Source of the DNA: Desulfobulbaceae bacterium
Lineage (GTDB): Bacteria; Desulfobacterota; Desulfobulbia; Desulfobulbales; Desulfocapsaceae
NCBI GenBank assembly: GCA_008933635.1
Contig: WBUQ01000001.1
Coordinates: forward strand, 124,001 to 188,000
Direction: 5' to 3'
DNA length: 64,000 bases
Under the pieces are notes generated by a model. The model did not search any database, was not told the DNA's origin, and saw only the letters and a program-made list of their open reading frames with translations. How positions within the stretch are numbered: position 1 is the stretch's first letter; the number at the start of each line of letters is the position of its first letter. The translations under genes were made by a program, and so were the position numbers. Of the stretch, positions 31,386-41,069 are shown one piece after another.

Positions 31386-32021
31386 TCACAGATTCACCCT
31401 GTCGTACTCGTCGATCTCATCCTGAGTAGAGATACAGAGATAATCCAGTGTCTGCCGCTGCGACCTGTGGTTCATCATCGCCATCAGGGTCGGTATCGAT
31501 GCACCGGCCTTATGATGATGGTATGCCCATGTTTTCCGCATTGTATGGGACGCGAAATTGCCGACCAGATCAGCTTGTCGGCACCAGTATTTGAATCCAG
31601 ATGATAATGCCGCTGTGGAGATTGGCAGACCATCCGCCCTGGTGAATATCAGATCATCAATCTTCAGTGCCTGCTGGGTGGCAAGATATCCCTGTAAAGC
31701 CGTTTTCGCGGCACGGTTCAGGCGCAAGTTTTTCCTTTTGCCGGTCTTCTTTTCAACGATCGGAACTGCTATATCCTCATTGATAGCCCGAGATACCGGG
31801 CCATACCGCAAATTAACCAGATCCGATGCCCTCAAGTTCGTGTTGATCCCGACAATGAAAATCGCATAGTTCCGAAGATTTGTCTTGTACAGATAGTCCT
31901 TCAGCTGGTTAATTTCCCGTTGTGTCCTTAACGGCTCGATGATGTAGCGCCGTTGAGGGACGTACTTGCTGCCTTCCTGCCGAGTAACTGGTCTGCCACG
32001 TCTTTTGGTCTGTGGAATCAT
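31386..32021 (-). CDS. Short tyrosine recombinase
   Basis: TNLRASDLVNL, ASHTMRKTWAYHHH, MMNHRSQRQTLDYLCI motifs. Confidence 0.85.
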   Translation of the reverse strand: MIPQTKRRGRPVTRQEGSKYVPQRRYIIEPLRTQREINQLKDYLYKTNLRNYAIFIVGINTNLRASDLVNLRYGPVSRAINEDIAVPIVEKKTGKRKNLRLNRAAKTALQGYLATQQALKIDDLIFTRADGLPISTAALSSGFKYWCRQADLVGNFASHTMRKTWAYHHHKAGASIPTLMAMMNHRSQRQTLDYLCISTQDEIDEYDRVNL

Positions 32022-32404
32022 CTGGCTTCTCCTTGGAATGATATTCTGCAGTTGTCTGTCGCTGTAGAGTTATATAAGGAGAAGATGATATGTAGAGGCT
32101 TGCTGGTGATGGTTGCCGGGGTGCGGCTTTCCAGTCTGTGTAAACCTTTGTCTATAAGTTACGATAGAGTGAAAGATGGTCATGGACAAGGTCAGTTCCG
32201 GCATTGCGATTTTTCTGTTAGGTTTACTGTGGGTCTTATTGCTTCGATGCATAGGAGTAATGTCATCAATCGGTATTTTCACTCTTATTGAAATTCAACC
32301 TGGCAATCTATAAAACAGCTTTTCAACCTTCGCTTTGAACTCTTCGCGATCGAGTGACTTTGCAGGCTCGATCGCGAATGTGGCGTAACCGCTATTTCAA
32401 TAGC

Positions 32405-32690
32405 TCAAGGTATCCCGGTTCTATTCCTGCCCCTGAGCCGTTTCGATCCTTCGAGGAGTGGATGCCAGCCGAAGACCAGCGTGACCATGAAGACATCCAT
32501 CTTCATGTCGTCTGGTGCGTCGTCGTTCAGGGTCGATTTGTAGCTGAACGTGAGATTCAGGTTATCGTTGACACCATAGCCGAGGGTAAACCCCATGCCG
32601 AAATTGCTCAGCTCCTCTCCGGGGACGCCGCCATTATTGGTTGCCGGCCCCTGTTCTGTCGTCTGTTGGGTTTTAGTTAGAGGATTCCAG
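32405..32690 (-). pseudogene. Remnant 3' copy of the adjacent porin-like gene
   Basis: PGEELSNFGMGFTLGYGVNDNLNLTFSYKSTLNDDAPDDMKMDVFMVTLVFGWHPLLEG matches the C-terminus of 32673..33677. Confidence 0.7.
32456..32509. repeat. Direct repeat copy 1 (partner 32709-32762)
   Basis: gagtggatgccagccgaagaccagcgtgaccatgaagacatccatcttcatgtc occurs at both sites, 253 bp apart. Confidence 0.9.
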
Positions 32691-33677
32691 CTTTCGAAAT
32701 CCTTCCATGAGTGGATGCCAGCCGAAGACCAGCGTGACCATGAAGACATCCATCTTCATGTCATCGGGAGCGTCGTCGTTTAAGGTCGACTTGTAACTGA
32801 AGGTAAGGTTGAGGTTCTCGTTAATTCCGTACCCCAGGGTAACTCCCATAGCGAAATTGTTCAGTTCCTCTCCGGGGACGCCGTCATTGATGGTTGCCGC
32901 GCCGCCATTGTAGACGGCGGCATCAAGTGATCCCCAAAGTCTTTCGGTGAGATCGCGAGTCAGGTGTGCGTCCAACTGAAAAAGGAGATCGGATTCCAGC
33001 GTCTGCCCAACATAGTCGTCATTGTCGCCAAAAACCCACATGACGGGAAGAAACTCCAGCGTCGTTCTCCGACCAGGCACCCATGGTCCGAGCTGCCAAA
33101 CGATGGGCATGCCAATGCGCCCATACCATCGGTTCTGGCTGATATTCAACGGCTGATCGTTGTTGTACTCGCCAATCGGCAGATAGAGGTCGGCGAGAAA
33201 ATCAACGGAGAACCCCGGTTCGTAGCGCATGGCATCGGGAATATTCTTCTGAGCTGGTGGCCCAAGAAGGTTGACGACGAATTCAAGCATTGGGTCGCCG
33301 AACCCTGACGCCGATTGCTTGGCCGAACTTCCCGCCACCGTCACCTCGCCCGATGCCCGACCCATGGGCATGATCACCGCCGCCGTTGCCGAGCGATCAA
33401 ACAAGGAAAAATTGTGGGCATAGCCAAGTAGGGCAAGCGTGGCATCAAATTCCGCTCCGGCAGTAACCATATGCGAGGGATCGAAGGGGTTGGTGTTTCC
33501 GCTTATCGATTCAAAAATCGTCAGCACTCCATTGCCGCCCGAAAGGTTCTTCCAATAGAACCGCGCCGGGACTTGCGCCAAGCTTTGTGGCGGATAGAAC
33601 AGCCCTACGGCGCTCACTACTGCGGCAGCCAGCCCAGCCCAAAGAACCGATTTTTTTAAGAATTCTTTGTTTTTCAT
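32673..33677 (-). CDS. Outer-membrane porin/transporter-like protein (phenol MetA-pathway-like)
   Basis: Signal peptide, alternating beta-strand pattern, VDFLADLYLPIGEYNNDQPLNISQNRWYGRIGMP. Confidence 0.65.
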   Translation of the reverse strand: MKNKEFLKKSVLWAGLAAAVVSAVGLFYPPQSLAQVPARFYWKNLSGGNGVLTIFESISGNTNPFDPSHMVTAGAEFDATLALLGYAHNFSLFDRSATAAVIMPMGRASGEVTVAGSSAKQSASGFGDPMLEFVVNLLGPPAQKNIPDAMRYEPGFSVDFLADLYLPIGEYNNDQPLNISQNRWYGRIGMPIVWQLGPWVPGRRTTLEFLPVMWVFGDNDDYVGQTLESDLLFQLDAHLTRDLTERLWGSLDAAVYNGGAATINDGVPGEELNNFAMGVTLGYGINENLNLTFSYKSTLNDDAPDDMKMDVFMVTLVFGWHPLMEGFRKLESSN

Positions 33678-33726
33678 GAGATCTCCTTTCTTTCTGATGA
33701 ATAATTGTTTCCTGGGTCAAGAGCAA

Positions 33727-35604
33727 TCAAGATTTGGGGGCTGCTATCATGTCCTGGGGTGGAACGAATTGTTTCTTTTTGATCAGCGGCGGATAACCCG
33801 GGTCATCGGGAACGCGCGGCGGGAGTTGATCCTCCAGGGTTTCGAACATGCTACGGCTTGGGATGATGACGTTGTTGGCTTGCACGTAGTTCTCCCAAAG
33901 CTTGATCATTTCTTGAAGCTTATCTGGTTGCTGTGCCGCAAGGTCATGGCGTTCAGCCGGATCGTTTGTCAGATTAAACAGTTCCCATGCGCCTTTGCCA
34001 AGCGGTTTGTGTTCCCAGCGGATCTTCCACTCCCCTTGTCGTACCGCGCGATTGCCGAAATTTTCCCAGGCGAGATAGTCGCGATCGGTGCGGGGAGAGT
34101 CGACCTGGCCGTCAAGCATCGGCATCCAGGATTTACCGATGAGCGGTAGCAAGGTTTTGCCATTGCGCTCTTGGGGATAGCTGGCGCCGGCAATGTCGAG
34201 CAGCGTCGGCATGATGTCGGCGACGTGCATCAGCCCACAGTTGATGCTCTCTTTCGGGCGTTTGACCGTCGGCCCGCTGACAATCAGGGCATTGCGGATG
34301 CCGCCTTCTGCTGTCCAGCCCTTGTATTGGCTGAAAGGGGTCATCGAGACTTGCGCCCACATGGGGCCGTAGCCTACATACGATCCCGGATCGCCCCAGG
34401 CGTTGGGATGGGTCTGCGACCATTTGATCGCCGAGAAGAGGTAGTCTCGCGAACCTGGCGACCCGGCGACCATCTTGAACAGGTCGGTGCCCTCGGCGCC
34501 GTTGTCGCCGAAGACAATGAAGATGGTGTTGTCGTACTCCCCGATTTCTTTGAGATGATCAATCAGCCGGCCGACATGGAAATCGAGGTTTTCCACCATC
34601 CCGGCATACAGCTCCATCTTCTTGCCGAGAATAGCACGAGCGGCGGGGGCGAGGACGATCGGGTCGGGAACGAACCACATTCGCTCGGCAAGCTGCGTGC
34701 CTGGAGGCATAATCCCCAGTTCGATTTGTCGTTTCAGGCGAGTCTGTCGCACCGCGTCCCAACCGATATCATATTCGCCGACATGGCGGGTCCGCCATTC
34801 CCGCGGCAGATGGAACGGATCGTGCGGGGCCTGGTGGGATACATAGGCGAAGAAAGGCTTGCCGTCGCCGTGATTGGCGTCGATGAATTCGATCATCTTG
34901 TCGGTATAGGTCTTGGTCGCGTAGTAATTGTCCGGCAGTTTGGTAAGATAGCGGCCATCCTCGGTAAAGACCGACAGCGGTGAGGCGGCGGTGAAATTGT
35001 TCATATCCCAGTAGCTCCCGGCCCCATCGAGCAGGGAAAAATCCCGCTCGAAACCGCGGGCCGCCGGGATCAGATCGGGCGCCTTGCCCAAATGCCATTT
35101 CCCCACCATATAGGTGTGGTAGCCGGCATCCTTGAGAAGTTCCGGCAAGGTCGCTACCTGCTTATTGAGGTAGCCCTCGTAGCCGGGGACATTAAGTTGA
35201 TTGGGCGCGGTCCACTCGTCCATGTTCCCCAGACCGTTGACGTGGGTATCGACGCCGCTGAGCAGCACGGAACGGGTGGGCGAACAGGTGGCGTTGGTGT
35301 AGAAGTTGGTGAAGCGGACGCCGTCCTTTGCCAGCGAGTCGAGATTGGGCGTCTTGATCTCGCTGCCGAACGATCCCATGTCGGCGTAGCCCAGGTCGTC
35401 GCCGAGGATAATGACGATGTTCGGCCGGCGGGGGGACTCGGCGGCAGACATGAGGCCGGGCGAGACGACTGCGGCGGCTACGATCGCCGCCGTCAACCAT
35501 CTGCGCAACCGGTCCGATCCCGCCAGCGTCCCGACCGTAAGGGGGGGAAGGTGCTGCCGCTCCGCCTCCCTTGCTGTTTTCTTCCTGTCATCAAACTGTT
35601 TCAT
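33727..35604 (-). CDS. Type I arylsulfatase
   Basis: NIVIILGDDLGYADMGSFGSEIKTPNLDSLA and sulfatase signature CSPTR. Confidence 0.92.
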   Translation of the reverse strand: MKQFDDRKKTAREAERQHLPPLTVGTLAGSDRLRRWLTAAIVAAAVVSPGLMSAAESPRRPNIVIILGDDLGYADMGSFGSEIKTPNLDSLAKDGVRFTNFYTNATCSPTRSVLLSGVDTHVNGLGNMDEWTAPNQLNVPGYEGYLNKQVATLPELLKDAGYHTYMVGKWHLGKAPDLIPAARGFERDFSLLDGAGSYWDMNNFTAASPLSVFTEDGRYLTKLPDNYYATKTYTDKMIEFIDANHGDGKPFFAYVSHQAPHDPFHLPREWRTRHVGEYDIGWDAVRQTRLKRQIELGIMPPGTQLAERMWFVPDPIVLAPAARAILGKKMELYAGMVENLDFHVGRLIDHLKEIGEYDNTIFIVFGDNGAEGTDLFKMVAGSPGSRDYLFSAIKWSQTHPNAWGDPGSYVGYGPMWAQVSMTPFSQYKGWTAEGGIRNALIVSGPTVKRPKESINCGLMHVADIMPTLLDIAGASYPQERNGKTLLPLIGKSWMPMLDGQVDSPRTDRDYLAWENFGNRAVRQGEWKIRWEHKPLGKGAWELFNLTNDPAERHDLAAQQPDKLQEMIKLWENYVQANNVIIPSRSMFETLEDQLPPRVPDDPGYPPLIKKKQFVPPQDMIAAPKS

Positions 35605-35619
35605 TGTCGCCTCCTCTTT

Positions 35620-37896
35620 CTATGGTTTCGGGTTCTTCCCTGATATTTCCTTGAGCAGCGCCTCGGCATCCCTGTGCTGAGGATGCTTTTCGAGCAGTGC
35701 GCTCAATACCTTTCGGGCCTCTGCTGTCTCGCCTTTTTGCTGCATGTAGAAGGCAAGGGTATAGGTGTACTTCGCATCCTGCGGGCTGAGGTCTGCGGCC
35801 TTCCGGCACCAGGAAATTGCCTCGTCGAGCCGGTCACGGGCGGTGATAACGCAAAGATTGTAGGCAGCCTGCGCCATCTGGGTATCGGCCGTGAAGGCCT
35901 TCCTGAGATGATCCTCTGCTGGTTTCAGCTCGCCTTTTTCGGCAAGCAGAAGCCCCAGGTTGAAGTTTGCCGCAGCATTGTCCGGCTCCTGCGCGAGCGC
36001 CTTCAGCAGGATCTTCTCGGCTTCGGCGGTCTCTCCTGCCCGGGCAAGGGCTATGGACATATTGACCATCACCACGACAGCCTGAGGATCAAACCGCAGG
36101 GCTGTCCGATAGGACGCGACAGCTTTGTCGAACTCTCCTTTGCCAAGCTGGTAATTTCCCAGGTTGTGGCGGGATGACCACTGATCGGGCATGACGGTGA
36201 GCGAGGCCAGGTATTCTTCGGTTGCCTTGTCGAGGTGCGCCTGATAGGCCGCCGGCGCATTCATCTCCGGAAAGGAGGTGAGCGCTGCCGCCGCCCGCAC
36301 CCTCACCAGCCGGTAGTCGTCTCTGGTTAGCTCGATCAGGGTCTGCAGGCTTTCCATGGACGGAATGAGTCCCAATGCGTGAGCGGCGGCCCCGCGTACC
36401 AGCGGAGAGGGGTCTCCGGCCGCCTTGAGCAGTGCATCCTTCACTTGCTGATTCTGTCCCGGCGGAATCAACCGGATAAGTGATGCGGCGAAGATTTCGT
36501 CGCGCCCGGGATCGGTGATGCAGGCCAGCATCTCCGGCAGCTTCGTCCAGTTTCGCTTGCGGGCCATGTCGATAAGGGATGCGCGTTCAAGGACAGGTCC
36601 CTGATAATCCCGGCGGTGCCACTGCCTGACACGGGCATCAGCCCAGGCGGCTTGTTTGTCGCTATGGCAGATGGTGCAGGCATTGGGAGAGTTGAAGGCC
36701 ATGGTTGCCGAAGGGGCCGGCGGGAGCATCGAGTGGTCGCTCCTGTTCATCCTGGCAAAGGACGTCTTCGGCATATGGCAGGAGATGCACCTGCTGCCTT
36801 CGCTTGCCTCTGCGTGGCGGGTGTGTGCCGCCGAATTCTTGACCTTGTCCTGATGGCAGGGAAGACAGGCGTCGTTGAACTTCTCCAGTTTGAACCGGTA
36901 CCGACCGCTGGAGGTGTGGCAGTGCATGCAGTCGATCCCGCCGGACTTGACGCAGGGACTCATGCTCCACGAGGTGATGGTGTAGTTTTCTCCCAGATCC
37001 CTGCCATCGGCATAGAAATCCGGGTCTTCGAGGGTCGCAAGGTCGAAGTAGTCATAGAAGCGCTCTCCCGGGCCGTATGCCGCAGCCAGCGGGTTCGCCT
37101 TGGCATGGCAGCTGGCGCAGAGATCGTTGCGCTGGGCCGTGGTCATGGTTTTGGTGCTGATGATCCGTATATCCGGCAGCGGCTGGCCTTTGCCGGCTTC
37201 CCTGGCGATCCTGTTGTGCTCCGCTGCCGGGCCATGGCAGGTTTCGCAATTGATCCCCGGTTCGGTCCAGGTCGTATGGTAGGTGTCGGTCTTCGGATCG
37301 TAGTTTGTCGAGAGTTGACTCACATGGCAATTATAGCAGGCGGTGTTGAATGTATAGGAGCTCCCTCGCCAGTCCACCGCCTGGCCCTGGGCTTCCCCGG
37401 GAAAGTGGCGGATTCCGCTGGCAGTGGTGTCGAACCATTCCTTTTTTTTGACGTCATAGGCAAGGGGAAGGGTCTGGAGCCGGCCCCGTGCGAACGGTGT
37501 CAGGAAATAGAAGACATTCTTGCCGCCAAGGACATGCTCGATCCTGTATGTTTTCCTGCCTTCGCGGCCTCGTTCGATGACGACTCCATTTTCCGGGTCT
37601 GCGTGATATGTTACGTTCCCAATGACAATATCGCCCGCATGTGCCGTAAGGTTGCCCTTCGCGAAGTTTGTCGAATAGGGCTGCATGGCCAGTCCGTGCA
37701 TGGACGTGGACCAGAGCTGGTAAAACCTCTCATGGCACGCCCTGCAGCTCGGCGACCCGGCGTAGCGGATGGATTGATCATCCTGAGCGAGAGCAGTGCC
37801 GGCGAATACTGTGCACAGCAGAACGATGCAGATTGATTTCATGTTTCTCTGGTGACATTGAGCCTCCTGTCGCTGCAGGAGGGTTTCTTCCTTCAT
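35620..37896 (-). CDS. Octaheme c-type cytochrome with HEAT-like and TPR repeats
   Basis: Eight CxxCH motifs (CRACH, CYNCH, CETCH, CASCH, CMHCH, CLPCH, CISCH, CTICH) followed by HEAT-like and TPR repeats. Confidence 0.88.
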   Translation of the reverse strand: MKEETLLQRQEAQCHQRNMKSICIVLLCTVFAGTALAQDDQSIRYAGSPSCRACHERFYQLWSTSMHGLAMQPYSTNFAKGNLTAHAGDIVIGNVTYHADPENGVVIERGREGRKTYRIEHVLGGKNVFYFLTPFARGRLQTLPLAYDVKKKEWFDTTASGIRHFPGEAQGQAVDWRGSSYTFNTACYNCHVSQLSTNYDPKTDTYHTTWTEPGINCETCHGPAAEHNRIAREAGKGQPLPDIRIISTKTMTTAQRNDLCASCHAKANPLAAAYGPGERFYDYFDLATLEDPDFYADGRDLGENYTITSWSMSPCVKSGGIDCMHCHTSSGRYRFKLEKFNDACLPCHQDKVKNSAAHTRHAEASEGSRCISCHMPKTSFARMNRSDHSMLPPAPSATMAFNSPNACTICHSDKQAAWADARVRQWHRRDYQGPVLERASLIDMARKRNWTKLPEMLACITDPGRDEIFAASLIRLIPPGQNQQVKDALLKAAGDPSPLVRGAAAHALGLIPSMESLQTLIELTRDDYRLVRVRAAAALTSFPEMNAPAAYQAHLDKATEEYLASLTVMPDQWSSRHNLGNYQLGKGEFDKAVASYRTALRFDPQAVVVMVNMSIALARAGETAEAEKILLKALAQEPDNAAANFNLGLLLAEKGELKPAEDHLRKAFTADTQMAQAAYNLCVITARDRLDEAISWCRKAADLSPQDAKYTYTLAFYMQQKGETAEARKVLSALLEKHPQHRDAEALLKEISGKNPKP

Positions 37897-38735
37897 TTCG
37901 GAAAGAGAAAGGTGAGCTGGATGCGCAACCCCCAGTCTTCCTGCCCGCTATCCGGCGATTCGGCCCAGTATTTTGCCCCCACAGCCAGTTGCAGGATCTG
38001 CGGGCCGATCTTGAACAGCTGCGCCACCTGGGCGATCACCGGCACCGACCACTGCTCGTTTTCCCAGTCGTAGGTGGCCTCGGTGGTCAGGCTGAAGGTC
38101 GTTTTGGTCGTGGTGACGTAGCTCACAAAGGGCTGCAGGAAGGTGGCGTTGATGTCATCCCGATCATCATCGCCTGCCACCGACCAGATATGGTTGGTCA
38201 GAAAGCCGACCGTCCACGGTCCCGACTGCTTCAGGGCCACGGCCGTCGGTCCTATGCCCCACTGTTCGCTGCCGAGCATGTCGTCGGTTGCCGCCGGCAG
38301 CAGTTCGACCGGCCCTGCACCCCAGATCCAGCCGCCGGCTGTCGGGGCCTTCGGCGAAAAAAACTGGCTGGCGACGACATCGCCGAGGCCCGATTCATTC
38401 ATCGTATCGAGCGGGAAATCTTGGCGATCGATCAGCGGCACGATGGTGCGCGTGATCATGTTCCAGTCGTCGTTCAGTGAAAGTGGGATAACCGGCTGGA
38501 TGTTCAGGACGTGGGCCGCTGCACCTTCGTTCTCTTCACCATACTCGTCGTAGTTGTACTGAAGGGGCACACTGATCAGGGAAGCGATCGGGTTTGCCAG
38601 CTTCTTGGCCAGTTCCACCGCCTGGTCGGTTGCGGTGTTCTCCTGGGCGACTGCGATGCCCATCGGCGACAACACGGCAAGGGAAAGAGCTGCCGCCAGA
38701 ATCCGGCAATGACGGGTTTTCTCAGAAAAATTCAT
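37893..38735 (-). CDS. Outer-membrane transporter/porin-like protein
   Basis: Signal peptide from MNFSEKTRH; beta-rich, ends in aromatic-containing LTFLFPK; ORF extends to 38801. Confidence 0.6.
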   Translation of the reverse strand: MNFSEKTRHCRILAAALSLAVLSPMGIAVAQENTATDQAVELAKKLANPIASLISVPLQYNYDEYGEENEGAAAHVLNIQPVIPLSLNDDWNMITRTIVPLIDRQDFPLDTMNESGLGDVVASQFFSPKAPTAGGWIWGAGPVELLPAATDDMLGSEQWGIGPTAVALKQSGPWTVGFLTNHIWSVAGDDDRDDINATFLQPFVSYVTTTKTTFSLTTEATYDWENEQWSVPVIAQVAQLFKIGPQILQLAVGAKYWAESPDSGQEDWGLRIQLTFLFPK

Positions 38736-38857
38736 GGTATCCTCCAGTTCAGTGTTGAAGAGTTGCGCTTGATCCGGCGGAGCTTCGCATCCGGCGACCA
38801 CGCCCTGGCCTTACGCCTGCTGACAGCCGACGTCCACATCTCTGCCCGATGTTTGGA

Positions 38858-39076
38858 TTATTTGACCTTATAGCCTCGTGCCTCCAGGCAGACGCTGTAG
38901 GCGCGATAATACGTATCCGCCATTTTCTTGTTCGCGCTGGCCGTCGCCGCTGCCTGCTGTTTGGCCTGCTGTTCCTGCTTTTTCTTTTTCACGAGTCCAA
39001 TCGCGCCGCAAACGGCGGCTCCGGCCACCGCGTCCTCGCCGAATTCCCCTCCCATATCCGGTTGCGAATGGTACAT
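38858..39076 (-). pseudogene. C-terminal fragment of a glycine-zipper-type small protein (probable remnant)
   Basis: GAAVCGAIGLVKKKKQEQQAKQQ...MADTYYRAYSVCLEARGYKVK without signal peptide. Confidence 0.4.
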
Positions 39077-39750
39077 CCTCGGATCCGATAGTCATCAGCG
39101 AGCAGAAATTTTTCAAATTGGCCGAGTTCCCCCTGAACCCGAGTCGCATCGACCGTCATCTGCAGTGATCCGGTCAGCAGTTCTCTGTGTTCGTCCTGCA
39201 GTGCAATAGCCCCTTCCGCTGTCGACAACCCCTTGCCCAATGCTCTGTTATACAGATCGCAGGCCTGACGGAAACAGTTGTCATACATGCTCGGCAATGG
39301 TTCTTCGCCGGCCCCAAACAAGTAGGAATAGGCATAGAGCGCCGACAGGAGATAGCTGTCTGTGGCCTTGATCCGCCGGTCCGCGCTGTCGGCATGCTCC
39401 AGTTTTTCGCCAATGAGGAAGTTGAGTTCGGCAAGGGCGAAACGCAGGTTCCGGCGGTCGTCACCCTTGGCTATCTGCTGCTGAAGATCGTGGAGAACCG
39501 ACTCCGGGTTCTTGTCGATCTGATCCCGCAAATTTGCTCGATAGAGGACGACGTTGGTCGTCGAGCTGGCCTTCGTCGAGGTCAGCGCGGAGTTGCTGAC
39601 TTCCTCGTAGGTACCTCGGAGGCCGGCCGGGTCCACACCGTAGGGCGTGGCGCAACCGGACGCGACCATGCCAGCAGCAGCAACGTGTTTCCCTTGCACT
39701 TCAACATCAGAATCCTGTCCTGTTTCATCCTCTGCCTCGCTGCTATACAT
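38989..39750 (-). CDS. Lipoprotein-like N-terminal region, possibly truncated alpha/beta-hydrolase-associated protein
   Basis: VASGCATPYGVDPAGLRGTYEEVSNSALTSTKAS...LRFALAELNFLIGEKLEH...LLSALYAYSYLF; C-terminus runs out-of-register into the neighbouring fragment. Confidence 0.45.
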   Translation of the reverse strand: MYSSEAEDETGQDSDVEVQGKHVAAAGMVASGCATPYGVDPAGLRGTYEEVSNSALTSTKASSTTNVVLYRANLRDQIDKNPESVLHDLQQQIAKGDDRRNLRFALAELNFLIGEKLEHADSADRRIKATDSYLLSALYAYSYLFGAGEEPLPSMYDNCFRQACDLYNRALGKGLSTAEGAIALQDEHRELLTGSLQMTVDATRVQGELGQFEKFLLADDYRIRGCTIRNRIWEGNSARTRWPEPPFAARLDS

Positions 39751-40891
39751 GACACACCGCTGTCAGGGCGGCGCTTTTTCTGGCGATCGTGTCGAGCAGA
39801 CTGATCCATGATCGAAGCAACGCATCGTCTTCGTCTTTCTGCAGGCTGTTGGCAAGCATTTCAATATCAATGCCGGCACAGATGCTCCCTGACGCGCTCT
39901 GCTGCTGTTGATCGCGATGTCCCGCCTTCCCATCTGGTACTGTTGGAATGCGATCAGGAACCGATGATCCGGAATCCTGACACCGTGCGGCAACCGAGCA
40001 GACGGCACCAATTTCCCTTACCAGCGAGAGGTTCGATCGACAGAGTTCGATGCTGCCTGCAAACGAACAGACCAGGCGTGGTCGTTGGGCGCCGAATTCC
40101 ATCACTCGCTGCCACCGCCGTGTTTCAAAGAGATCGCGAGCGACAAGGCAGATTTCCAGCAATACGGCATTGACGCAGGCGACAGCGGATTTTTCCGGAA
40201 ACAGATGACTGAAACCTGCCAGCAATCGGTTTACCGGTATCGTCAGAAAACAGGACGAGGACGGTTTTCGTCCGGCAATGAGACAGCCCTCGAAGGCCTG
40301 CAGAATAGTCTCGGCGACGGCGCGAAGCTGGAGGGAAGAAAACAGCAGGCCGATATTGAGGGAAATATTCAAGGTAATCAACGACTCAATGGTCGGAAGC
40401 CGTGACGGCAGTCCCGCAATGCTGATCATGAGATTTGGTTGCCGGTATCTGGCATCATCCAGTGGGACCGTTTCTGGCATATTCGCCGTATCGTTGGTGG
40501 AGAGAGGTGAATACGGTACGGCAACCCAGCCATTCAGGCCTCCCGATTTTTGGAAATTTGGCAGCATCAGGTTGGCGGCGTGAAGGGCATCCGCGATAAG
40601 GAGTTCCATCGCCAGTCGCCCCCCGTAGAATCCTTCCCTCAGTTTCTCCTGAATCAGCTGATCGAATACCTTCCCTGCCTGCAGCACCCTGTCACATGCA
40701 TCGAGAGTGACGGAAAGTCCAGCTATTGAGTGCCCTTGCCGGTTGTCAGCCAGCAAGCTGAGCGTCGCATGCTCTCCTGCGAGACCTTCCAGCCACAGGC
40801 CTTGCCCACTATCGATCAGATCGGAGATTGTAGTCACGGTTCTCCCCATGTTTTCTGCAACATATCCCCTCGTCGGAATATTCCGGCACAT
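39743..40891 (-). CDS. Transaldolase-like protein lacking catalytic Lys (putative pseudoenzyme)
   Basis: YRQPNLMISIAGLPSRLPTIESLITLNISLNIGLLFS aligns with transaldolase NLMIKIPAT...INVNVTLLFS; Lys->Ser. Confidence 0.7.
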   Translation of the reverse strand: MCRNIPTRGYVAENMGRTVTTISDLIDSGQGLWLEGLAGEHATLSLLADNRQGHSIAGLSVTLDACDRVLQAGKVFDQLIQEKLREGFYGGRLAMELLIADALHAANLMLPNFQKSGGLNGWVAVPYSPLSTNDTANMPETVPLDDARYRQPNLMISIAGLPSRLPTIESLITLNISLNIGLLFSSLQLRAVAETILQAFEGCLIAGRKPSSSCFLTIPVNRLLAGFSHLFPEKSAVACVNAVLLEICLVARDLFETRRWQRVMEFGAQRPRLVCSFAGSIELCRSNLSLVREIGAVCSVAARCQDSGSSVPDRIPTVPDGKAGHRDQQQQSASGSICAGIDIEMLANSLQKDEDDALLRSWISLLDTIARKSAALTAVCHV

Positions 40892-40939
40892 TATCGGTAC
40901 CGATTGGGCAACGGACGACGTGGAGTTTTATTTGCACAA

Positions 40940-40957
40940 AGCAAAAGGAATGCCAAT
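40940..40957 (-). promoter_or_regulatory. Sigma54 -24/-12 promoter
   Basis: - strand TTGGCATTCCTTTTGCT; GG and GC separated by 10 nt, ~50 bp upstream of the 40891 start. Confidence 0.7.
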
Positions 40958-41053
40958 CCTTTTCGGATGAAAAAAAAACAAAAATATATCAGCAATACAG
41001 ATATGTTATGAAGAAGCCCAGGAGTTTCTCGAAAGCAGATGGCACGCAGCCCC

Positions 41054-41069
41054 CCTCAATATATGGAGG
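41054..41069. promoter_or_regulatory. Near-palindromic activator site CCTCAATATATGGAGG
   Basis: Matches 41253-41268 at 15/16 positions. Confidence 0.55.

Noticed and set aside
41041-41060. tggcacgcagccccc as a + strand sigma54 promoter
   Set aside because: Has the -24-like TGGCACG but no GC-containing -12 element at correct spacing and no downstream + strand gene.
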